DNA of 64,000 nt from Arbacia lixula. Taxonomy: Eukaryota > Echinodermata > Echinoidea > Arbacioida > Arbaciidae. Positions within the stretch are counted from its first letter, which is position 1. Every line of letters starts with the position of its first letter. Location: positions 13,680,179-13,744,178 of the forward strand of contig OZ022584.1 of assembly GCA_963669155.1 (NCBI GenBank), in the 5' to 3' direction. Positions 42,301-54,300 of this stretch are shown here, piece after piece. Both the position numbers and the translations under genes were made by a program. The notes under the pieces were generated by a model, which did no database searches, was not told where the DNA came from, and worked only from the letters and a program-made list of their open reading frames with translations.

Positions 42301-45300
42301 AAGTGTAGAAAAGTTATTGTCAGTTCTGCAACTAACTATAGATTTCTTTCAAAATCTGAAAGAGGGAGTATCAGTCTCGACGTTTCGGGCAGTGTGCTCT
42401 GTCCGTCATCCGGAGAATAACTCGAAGAAACTAACGAGCGCGCCGGGTATTTATGTGATCCGAAGGGATCCGAAATAACCCGAGTGTCCGAAATCAGCCA
42501 ATAGGAATAGAGCGTTTCGGCGCGAATGTGCTGTGTGCACTAGAGCGTGAAACAGCTGAATAGGTGCGAAAGTGCGGCGCGAATGCGCGGTGTGCACTGG
42601 AGCGTGAAACGGCGCGAAAGTGCGGCGTATTCAATTCCCCGAGCTTTTCGGGTAGGTCGTCGTCCCGTGTGCGTTGTGCGTGGTGGTGCTGCCGGTGTGC
42701 GTGGTGAAGAAGTGGCATCCAGATATCGTTGATCACAAGTCCGCTCTCCTGTGGTACCGTGTCGTGTCCTGTGGTACCGTGTCGTGTTGAAGACACGACA
42801 CGGTACCACAGGAGAGCGGACTTGTGATCAACGATATCTGGATGCCACTTCTTCACCACGCACACCGGCAGCACCACCACGCACAACGCACACGGGACGA
42901 CGACCTACCCGAAAGCTCGGGGAATTGAATACGCCGCACTTTCGCGCCGTTTCACGCTCCAGTGCACACCGCGCATTCGCGCCGCACTTTCGCACCTATT
43001 CAGCTGTTTCACGCTCTAGTGCACACAGCACATTCGCGCCGAAACGCTCTATTCCTATTGGCTGATTTCGGACACTCTCGGGTTATTTCGGATCCCTTCG
43101 GATCACATAAATACCCGGCGCGCTCGTTAGTTTCTTCGAGTTATTCTCCGGATGACGGACAGAGCACACTGCCCGAAACGTCGAGACTGATACTCCCTCT
43201 TTCAGATTTTGAAAGAAATTTATAGTTAGTTGCAGAACTGACTATAACTTTTCTACACTTTTCTCATTTTCTTTTCTTTTCTTTTCTCTTTATCACTACT
43301 TTGTGACTAGTTCACAACTTTCATCAACCCCCACCCTCTTCTTCTACCTCCATTCCATCCCATTTATTTTCGGTTTAAAACACCGAAAACTAAAGCTAAA
43401 AATAGTCTTGTGTAAGTGTTATAAAATATAAAAATTCACCTCTCCTTTTCACTTTTCACTTTCCTTTCCTTTCTTCACCCCATAAGTGGGCCAATTATCC
43501 GAAAGAATACAACCACATGGTGTTACCGAAAGTTTTGCTATTTTATAAATAGTATTTATTAGTACACTCTCACCATGGAAACACTCAAAGAACATTTAAA
43601 GTCATTGTTGTTGATATGTATCATCTTCACAGTAATTTTCAAATGTGATATATGAAGATCAAATTATCGTTACATTTTCAAATTGGCAACACACTGGAAA
43701 GTTTCATTTTATGCTTTTACTCATAAGTTATTGCTCTAAATTGTATTTTCTTATGTTATAAATGTTTATTTACATTGGAATGCTTGCTCTGTTTTACAAG
43801 AAGAATCTAGTTTTTTTTTATAAAAATGGTGTTTCCACTAATAAGGGCAAGAAGTGACCCATTTTCCTCTAATAGGGCATTGGTCTTGAATGGGTTAAGT
43901 CGTTGAATCTTGTGCAAACATGTAGACCTAACTGGTGTTCGTTCCTGTGTCATCCCTCTTGTGTTTGTGCTGCAGCGAGGATGAGCAGCAGAGAGGTGTG
44001 GAGAAGGCGAGACTGGAGAAAGCCTATCGGGAGTGTGACAGGAAGCTGGACAAACTCATCACAGGTCAGTGGCATTTCAGTCTCAACTCAGAAGAAGCCG
44101 TTTTTATGCCTCCACCACGAAGTGGCGAGAGGCATGTTTTCGGGTTGTGAAAATGCCATAAATGCCAATGGCGTGAATGCGTTACCAATGGGAACCCCAA
44201 AGCTTGTCCGAGGTTTGTCTGAGTAGCAACAACTAATAGATTCAAAGTGCATTCCATCCCTTGAATCTGAACAACAAGACACAGGTGAATGCAATATCGC
44301 GTTACTACGCAGTTAGGGGGAAAGTTGTGAATACATTAGGAAAATGGTCTATTGTTGACTTCCGTACAATCTATGGCATTTTGCCTTCTCTGATGTCACT
44401 GGAGGCGTGCATTTTTTTTCAAATTTTCGTCGAAATGAGAATTTATTGCGGCAAATGAATGTGAAATTCTTTTTTAGTGGATAATTTTACATAGATTAGT
44501 GGGAACTTATTTTTCTAATTTAGTTACCCTTTAAATCTCCACTCAGAATAAGGCGTTTTCATAATCTATTTATAGATTCCATCCTTTACTTGCAGCATCA
44601 TGTCAGTGGTGTTTAAGTCTCAACTCAGGATGAGCCGTATTGGTAGTCTATTCATAGACGTTTCCCTAACTGCATAGTAATGTGTCCATGGCTTTCAAAT
44701 CTCAACTCAGAATAAGCTATTTTTGTAATCTATTCATAGATTTTGCACTAACTTCAAAGTAAGGTACAGTGTCAGTGATGTTCAAGTTGTTTACTCTATT
44801 AATAGATTTTGTCCCAGCTGCATAATAATGTGTCATTGGTGTTCAAGTCTAAAATCAGAATAAGCTGTTTTTGTAATCTATTCATAGATTTTGCAGTAAA
44901 CTGGCAGTAATGTGTCAGTGGAGTTCAGTAAGCTTCATAGATTTTGCAGTAAAGTGGCAGTATTGTGTCAGTGGCATTCAGTAAGCTGTTTTTTGTAATC
45001 TATTCATAGATAGATAACTGACAGCGATGCATCACAACCTGTATTCACCTGTATCTAGTGATTCAGTTTTAATTGCTGGTGTACACTCTGAATACTCTGA
45101 ATCTATTGGTTGTTGCTGGTCAGGCAAAACTTTGATGAGCTTTGTGGTTACCATTAGTTACTTAAAGACAGCCCGTCCCTTTTTCAGATCACCACAAAAC
45201 CATCGAAACATTGGCAAAACATATAGAGAATGTTAGCAAGCTGTATATTCATAATTTGAAACTGATACGTAGTGTAAAATTCAAATAATGCACGTATACA

Positions 45301-48300
45301 ACGTCTGATTAATAGCCTTAGGCTCTTAGCAGTTTGTGTTGAAATATCTGCTTTATTGATTAATCTGTTTATTAAATTATAAAACGCATTATGAAAAAAA
45401 TTGTTCTATAGAAGGAATCATCGCCAAAGTTTGGAAATTACTCATGAAATTAGGATTCCACACATGCATGATAACCCCATAGATACTGTAACAAAGACTA
45501 ATACTTTTTTCGTACAGTGTAGTATGAAAAAAGTCGGTTTGAAATTTAACGGCTGAAATTTTTACATATACGTAAAGCTTCAACATGCTATATTTTTAGA
45601 AATGGTCTTGAATCACACTTTCTTCAATTTACAATCGTGATAGAAGATTTCGAATTTTAAGCTTGCAAAACGGACGGACAATCTTTAATATTTGAAAGAC
45701 CTTTAATTATGAAAACATAATTGGTCTATTAGGGCTGGCTGTTTGATAGTATGTCTAATAGCTTTTGGTGAATCTTATTATCACACTGTTACGTGCATGA
45801 AGATCTTTACCAAAGGGGCCCTTTAAACCAATTTGCTCTGCACATAGTAGCATGAAAGCCATAATATAAAAGTGGTTTGAAGCATGAATCAGACATTCTC
45901 CCACTTAACTTTGAGGAGAGAGTCTTATAGGAGAATGTTGCCAAGATGAAAAACACAGACTATCACAGGTGAATAGCATTCTGCTCAAATTAGGGCTGGG
46001 TGAAACATAATGATAATGATTTATCGGGTACATGTACGTATACTCATGTGGTACAACTCGCTCTGCAAGCCACCCAGACAAGTGGTTGCAGCATGAATGA
46101 AATGTTTGCCTGTATTACGCTGGGGAGAGGAAACTACTAATAGCTGGATTTTGCCCAGGTAAGAAACACACAATGATATTGCACATTATATTCCACATAC
46201 TAAGAATGTTGCTATATGATTGGTCAAGAGTTGATCACATGATGAGGCGTAATTTTTCCTATCAGATCACCTGAGAATAAAAGTTCGTTACACTCTAGAT
46301 GATAGTACTTTTTGGTTTCGCTGATCTCTTCACTCCTCACAGTGCTAACGCGTGGTCAATTTTTTGAGTATGCGCGAAATAAAAGTGCGTTACACTCGGA
46401 CTATCAGCTCCCACTAACGCGTCCAAACGCGCGTCATAATGCGCGTCCTAATTAACGCGCATCCTAACGCGTGTTCCCCATGGCAACGGCACGGGGTTAG
46501 GTAGAGAAGTAAACATTACTTTTGTACGTCAAATTGTCATTTTTGGTATAGATAGTTGGTTTCAGATTTGGAATATAAATCAAATAATCAACTTTTGGTT
46601 TCAGGCAATGAGACGAACTATCACTTCCTCGGCGATCTGAATGTATACGCTATCTTTCCTCAGCTGCGCTTCGGAAAGATAGCTACATCCAGATCGCCTC
46701 GGAAGTGATAGTTCATCCCATCACCTTCACCAACGTTGATTATTTGTTTATAATCATCAAAATATGGTCTACACATACTGTAAAGGAGGTCATTCATCAA
46801 CTGTCTCAGTAGTAAACTTTGTAGCCATGAACATATATGCTGAGATCCATTAATACATGTAAAGTACAGGTTGCCTGTGTCAGCTGCCAGAAAAACAAAA
46901 TGTTACTTCATGATGGAACATGAGGTATCAATTCATTTATTTGTTCAGTATTCTGTGTGGTAGCCCTAAATGAATTCAGAGTGCAATGACTGATCTACCA
47001 CTATACATACTATTGGCTGCCACTGCCAAGTGTGTGTTCAACTTCAGAAGTCTTGCCATTTCCCCCCTTCTACAGTACTTTACCATCTGATAATTTGTGT
47101 ACATCTAAAGCAGGTGCATCCACCAAACTATGGTTGAGCCAGAATTCTTGCAGGATGCCGCAAGCACCACAAACTTAGATTATTGTCTGTTTTTAATCAT
47201 GACTCAGTTGGGTCATTTCAGCAGATTGTTACCGTGGTAACAAGCTTGCAAAAGCAGTTTAGAAAACGTGTCTGAAATAATGTCGAGGAAAAAGGAATAA
47301 AATGGCCTCTGTTTTCAAAAAGCAATTTCATGTTAGAGTGACTATAATAAGGTAGAACAATTTAAAAGCATCTTACAAAGACTTATCTTACTTCTAAAGC
47401 TAAAAGCTACATGTAACCATGATGATGTCATTCAGTGTATGCGCTTAATGCAGTGAAGATCAATTGTTGGTGATTCCATTGTGGAATGAAAAAGAATGTG
47501 CACATAATGACTGGAATACATTTACATACACTGTCATACTGAGCACTTAGAAGTGTAATCTGAGATAATTGTCATTTATCCAGAGTATGATGAAAAAATG
47601 TTGGTGATTTCATTGTGGAATGAAAAAGAATGGTCAGAATGACTGGAATACAAGTGTACACATGTACACTGTCATACTTAGAAGTGTAATCTGAGATAAT
47701 TTAGCCAGAGTATGATGAGGAACACAAAAAAAATTTGGTTTTAGTAATTGATACTCCCACAGTTTGTAGCTTGTTTTGAAGAGAGCCTTGATTTCTTTGA
47801 TTTCCTTTAATTTTCCCTGATTGTGAAGGAGATTGTCTAGAGCCCTTTCCTCTTACAAATTTATCAGACAGGAATTGTTTCCTTCCTCTACTAGTCAGGG
47901 TCAGATCTTGATAGCCTCTTTTTAAGTCTGATTGTGTTTAAAACTTCCAAACAAAATGATGCTCTCATGAACATGTATTTAGAAAATAGTAAAACGTTGT
48001 ATTCTAAACCGCGGTATATTTTGTCCAGTTCAGCTTGAAACACAATGCTTTAGCCTAAAAAGCATCATGTTTCATGCTGAACTGGACAAAATATACCGTG
48101 GTTTAAAATGCGGCTCATTCCCTTTCTTCCCTTTCCCTTTCCCTATGCCAATTCCTTTGAGCTGTTGTGTACATGTATACAGATAGTTGGTAACAGCTCA
48201 TGAAAAAAAAAGTGCATTCTCTGCTTTATCATACCAAGAAGTTATTTAGCTGAAGCATACCTCTGAAAACCTAATTTAAGATCACAAGTCTAAAACTTTT

Positions 48301-51300
48301 TACCCCAAACCAAGTATCTTTCTAAATTTTGGATTATGAAGTTTGAATTGCTTGAAGTTTGAGTGCTAATAATACAAATGCAGTATGGGCACAACTGGGT
48401 AACATTGTTCGAATGCACTATACCATTGATCCTACATTAGATGTAAATGTACAGTTCATCTGGCTGATAACATTATCGTTATCACCAAGGATGATCTAGA
48501 CAGGATATGCTCAACGGCTGCCCTCCTGCTCAAAGAGGCAAATCTAAGGGCGTTGGTGCCTTTTCACCTCAGGCTTATAATTCACATTCAATCATGTAAC
48601 ATGATGACAGATACTGTACTACTGAACATACTTGTAAGCCGTGCGGTAGTTTGAAGCACTTTGTGGCACTTTGTGGCAAACTTATCCTCAATTACAATCT
48701 TCTAGTCACTGAAAGAACTTACTGCTTATAATTCAACTGTACTTGTATTGTTCTTGTGCTTGTGGATTGGAGATTCTTTCCATCCTTGTATTAACAATGG
48801 ATCAATATGTGACCTATGACATCTACACAGTTCTGAGTAGAGATTGTATTAAATTTATGTTTATCGCCCCATCCACAGTGAACTACGACACCCTGACCAA
48901 GACCATCCAGGCCTACAGTAGTATATCGGGCCGCATTAAGAATGCCCGTGAGCGGACCAAGCTTGTCAAGTCAGACCTGCTCTCCTGTAAGGAGCTGCTG
49001 CACTGCCGCAGGGATGAGCTCCGCAAGCTGTGGCTGGAGGGTATCGAGCAGAAACAGGTCCTGGCCCTGCTAGACCAGATGTAAGTCTTTTTTTTAAAGT
49101 ACTTAGTCCTATCCACTTAACATCTAGTCCTGGCCCTGCTAAGTATTTTTCACAGTATTTAGTCTTATCCACTTAGCATCTGGTCTTGGCCCTATTAGAC
49201 CAGATCTAAGTCTTTTTCATTGTTCTAAGTCTTATCCACTTACATGTATCATTTAGTCCTACCATGCTAGACCAGATGTAAGTCTTTTTCCCAGTACTAG
49301 TTCTTATCCACTTAGCATCTGGTCCTTGCCATGTGAGACCAGATGTAAGTTTTTTTTCATAGTACTTAGTCTTATCTACTAAGCATCTGGTTCTGGCCCT
49401 GCTGGACCAGATGTAAGTCTTTTTCATAGTACTTAGTCTTATCTACTAAGCATCTGGTCCAGGCCCTGCTGGACCAGATGTAATTCTTTTTCATAGTACT
49501 TAGGCTTATCCACTTATCATCCGGTCCTACCTCTGCTAGACCAGATCTAAGTCTTTTTCAGAGCAGTCTCAGCCATGAATTGCATTAATTAGAAGCAATG
49601 TCCTGCCCCTGCTACATTCGATAGCATTTATGGTCACATGATGGCAGGAAATGACACTGCTATGGGTTTAGAAGCTATCAAACTGCACGGCAGGTTCCTG
49701 GCTTTCAACCAAATTGCTAGGATGTACATTATTGTTGAACAGATGAAAGAAATTTGAGCCCCGCCCAGCCCAATTGCACTGTACAATTAATGTTCTGCCT
49801 GTCGACAGAACTTTTCCTTCCTACTTTCTATTTTAGAGTCGCAGACGAAATAGGTCTGGAAGCAATCAATTTCTATTGCCAATCAAAAGTTTCTTGCTTG
49901 TCCTATTAAAAGAGCAAGTTCATCTGAGATGCAAACAGAAGCCATAGGTTCATGTCTTTTGGGCAACGATGTTATCCTACTGTTTTACGCATCAAAAACT
50001 AACCCTCCAGATACAGGATATGACGCATCAGTAATAATGTCATTGTGGTCACATGTTGGAGTTTATTCTGGGTAGGGGTCCTGCCTACCAGTTAAAATTA
50101 GGATTAAAGGGTGTCGGCTTTTTTTGGTACCCATCATCAATATCACTATGGATTGCTTGGATGTTAAAGATTCAGAGTTATTTCTTGATCTGGCGTTGAG
50201 GCACTTTGGCACAAATGATACATGGTCTCATGCTGTACGTGCAGAGCAGCATCTTCCCTGCGGCACAAAGGTTTAAAGGACATTAATACCCACGATTCAA
50301 CATACAGTACATGTACATGCTTAGGTGCTTTGGTACCATCCAATGGTACTAAACATACATGAACATCAGATTCTCCCAAAAGATTATGTAGTTAGAGGGA
50401 AAAGAGAGTTAATTCCAGAGCTTAGGGAACTTCCAGGGTTGTAAATTTAGGAAGCTCCTTTTGTTTCCTGCCTGCCTAGTTGATTTTAAATGCATTTCAG
50501 TCTTCAAATCAAGCCTGAAAGTATACATGCTGTAAATCTCATGTATATCTTCTATGGATATTTCTTCCTTTTGTATACATATACATCCTCTGTTTAAATA
50601 TTGTTAGCTGCTGTGGGCTAATTATGTTTCACATTATAATGTCATTGTACTATTGTGATCGTGCAAAAATGTTATTACCGTTATAATCATGTGGTAATAC
50701 AAACTACATGTATGCCGTTTTTGTGTGTGTATGTCCGTACGTCTGCATGATCTCGTTAATGAGATACATGTAACTCATGAAACATACAGTGTATGACAAA
50801 ATGTAATCAAAATTTGTACCATGGTAATGTGTGACAAAACATTTGTCCTTACATATTTCTTATACCCTCACAGTGTCATTGCAAAGTTGAGAAGAAATCT
50901 CACTGTGTACATCACTTACCTGTGTCAATTTTTGCAATTTTGAAATTAAGCAAACATACACATATGCACATGTACATAATGTACATGTACAGTATGCAGT
51001 GCGCACATTCATGCATTGAAATGTTGACTCATAACTGCAGGTCATGTGTGCTTAATTTAATGTAATTGCCTTATCCATTTAAAACTATTATCGTGATCAC
51101 ATGATATTGATGTCACCATTTGTTTTTTTATGACCAGAGATCTGAAGTACATGCAGAATTATTGTTCTTTTATTTTTGCATAGCCCAGGTCGGTTTTTGA
51201 GGAGAATAAGTGGCAGGGAAGGAGAAAAATCTTCAAGTGTTCTTTATGTTTAATAATAGCAAGGTCTATAAGATACCATTTTGACATGGAGCTTTTCCAT

Positions 51301-54300
51301 CTCTGGGGTTATTCTTGTGTTGGTATGCATGTATTCCCAAAACAGGCAAACATTCACTTTCTTTCCATGGCCTCTCCTTCAGTCACACTCTGTCCCCTAA
51401 CCCTCTTTCTTTCTCTCCTTCCCTTCCTCCCTCCCTCCCTCTCCCCCCTCCCTCTCCTCCCCCCTCCCTCTCCCCCCTCCCTCTCCTCCCCCCTCCCTCT
51501 CCTCCCCTCCCTCTCCTCCCCACCCCTCTTCCCCCCCTCCTCCGTAGCTCTCTTTCTCTTCCCTTCATTCCTCCCTCCCTACCCTCTTTCTCTTCCCTCC
51601 CTCTTCTCCTTCCTACCCCTCTTTCTTTTCCCTCCCTCCCTCCTTCTTCCCCTACGGCTCTTTCTCTTCCCTCCCTCGCTTCTCCTCTCCTCCCCACCCT
51701 TGTTCTCTTTCCTCTCATCCCTACCCCTCTTTCTCTTCCCTCCCTTCCTCTCCCCTCACCTGTCTTTCTCTTCTCTTCCTCTCCCCTACTCCTCTCCTCT
51801 CTTCCTCCCTCTCTCTTCCTCCCTGTCTTCCCTTCCTAACCGTCACACTCCTCGGTATTGCAGTCATTTCGTCATTTTTGCGTCATTTTCAGTGCTAGCA
51901 CGCAAGAGAACTGATTCAATAACGTAATTCCGGTGGGAGAGGAAAGCTTTCTTTACATCACATTAGTCACCAACCAAACTGGCCAGCCCTCCAATTAGAA
52001 ACAGAGGGAATACGCACATCTTGAATGAGCGTAACAACTTGCTCTAAGAGATCAATTTGGAGTGCGAGTGCCCTCAATATTTGTTTTCCTTCTGCTCAAA
52101 TTTGTTTTGAAAATATTGTGAAACCTGTTATAATAGCAACCACCTGTATAGAAAGACTACATAAAGACCACATTATTTCTGCCCTGCTTTGACAAAAGGA
52201 AGCAACTACTAAAAGAGACTTTTCTTGTAAATGAGCAAAATGTGTGTGTGTCTATTACATCGGCGTGAGTGCAACACCACACTATGTTAGATTGAATATC
52301 TCAAAGCAAGATTTTGATATTTCTCCTCCGATTTTGTCTGTATGTAGGGAATACTGGGCACAATCTAAAAGTACCAATGTCCCAAATTTGAATGATTTGT
52401 CACTTGCTTCCTTTTGTCAAAGTAGGGCACATTTGTTGTCTCCTTCCCTGCACGTGGAATGAGGCTGTGATGCCATGGTAGGGCACAGCTCGATAAACTT
52501 TATCAGAAGAAATGTCATAACTTTTCATAATTTCTTAATAAAATAACATTGTTATTCAAGCTTTATACATGCACATGTGAGTGTAGGATAGTACCCTGTC
52601 ATTAGAATTCATACCGCTAAATCGTACAATGTACTTTAGTATGAGGGGATTGGAGGCGCTTTGTGCATATACATGTAGGATGAAATGCATTCTGTGTTCA
52701 CATACAATTTTAGTTTATAAACCCACCAAGTTTATACTCCATCCGAAATGAACAGACAGAAAAGTATGTCTCCTGTGTATAGTGTATGGCGTAATTTCCT
52801 CTCTCAAAATGCTGTGATGAAAAAGGCAGAAATTCAATGGAATTCCCTTCACAATCCCCTCGCTACGCACTTACGGCGAGGAGGATATTCCATCTTGTCT
52901 CGGAGCCAAGTCAGGCAATGAACATCCACAATAGGAAGGAAACCAGAAGATGAAATTCACATTGGAAAGAGAGACGGCGAGAAGGTCAAGTCTGTCAGTG
53001 CTGTACGCAAGCCAAACTAGGCTGGGCGTGTGAGTCCTTCGGATCCCATGTGTCCTTCGAAAGAGGTCATCACCCATTTCTTGTGACCCCTGCTCACATC
53101 TTCTTCCGGGATAACGGTATACAAATGATGCAGAGGTTTTGAGGGTTGGTATGATTTACATGCACAAGGTCACTTTGCAAGGATTAAACACACGAGGCAG
53201 AGCCAAGCATGTTTTCAACCGTGCCAAAGTTACTGCACGCACAATTCAAACCACTAACCACGCACAATTCAAACCACAAAAAGAAATGTGCACCATTTAC
53301 TTTAAAGAACATATACAAACAAAACTAAAGATTACCATGCAAAAAGTTACCAGACAAAATTTGCTGCTGCATGGCAAAATAAACCAAAGCATGGCTAGTT
53401 TAACTGGATGTATGTCAATGAATTACCATACACTTGGTAAGAATATCGAGTTTTGAACAATTTTGTTTCCATTTTCATCTCCCAGATCAAATTTTGATAA
53501 ATTTATAAGTTGTATTATTGTGTAAATTATAATGCAATATGGACAATCAAAAGAAGAAGAGATTTTTAAACCCATTCTAATGATTCTATAGTACATGTAC
53601 CTCTGTACATGTGTGCCTGTCCATTAAGAAATGGCAAGGCTAATTTGTTTAAAGTGACAAAGCATGCGTGATGACATTGTCACCAATATTAGAGCCATGT
53701 GTCATAACCTGACTCCGGCATTGTCAAATCACCACTACTTGTACTGAAGGCTCATAAGTGATTGTTCCTTGCGGTAAACATACATGGACACACATGATTT
53801 GTTATTAAGCAGAATGGGACCAAACTCTGCGTTTATTAGTGGATGTCATAGCAAAGGGGAATATTTTCTTACTCTATCTCTAAAATCAATTCATAACAAG
53901 AAATGAAGGGATCAAAATATACTTTTTTCCCCTTCTCTTCTCTAGTTTCACTCCTTTACACTTTCTTTCTTCACTCTCCTGTCTCATCCACCTCTCTTTC
54001 TCTATGCCCTTCTTTTCCATATCCCTCCCAATCCTTCACTCTTCCAGTACCTGTTATCCTTCTGTATGATGCTAAAATTCACATTTGTTTGTATTCTCTC
54101 TTTGATACATCCCATTGCATTTCTGTACCATCTTTCTGAGTGTCATCATTCTTTTTCCTCATTTTCTTCCCTCTCACCCATTCTCTGTCATCCTCTAATT
54201 AAACCTTACTTTGACACAGTATGATAACTTCTTGTTACCATTTCTTTCTCAATTCCTCCCTCTAATTTTGCTTTTCTGTATCATCTTTTACCATTCTCCT

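Larger units (their letters stand above)
41999..43562. mobile_element. 1.56-kb near-perfect palindrome, Penelope-like terminal repeat pair
   Basis: Left arm 41999-42787 and right arm 42793-43562 are reverse complements with few differences, joined by a 5-base loop (TGAAG). The left arm has one extra 20-bp CCTGTGGTACCGTGTCGTGT unit next to the loop. Each arm carries a hammerhead-like core. A word AAAGTCATTGTT occurs on both outer sides (41987 and 43599) and may be a target duplication. Mirror-image open frames inside are consequences of the palindrome. The Penelope-like assignment rests on the hammerhead motif and is inference. Confidence 0.7.

Noticed and set aside
42494-43065. Two mirror-image frames of about 100-130 codons in the palindrome
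   Set aside because: They are the same sequence read from each arm across the centre, have no known domain and depend on the palindrome.
51286-51927. 213- and 174-codon frames
   Set aside because: Polypyrimidine tract read as Ser/Pro/Leu; pure composition.
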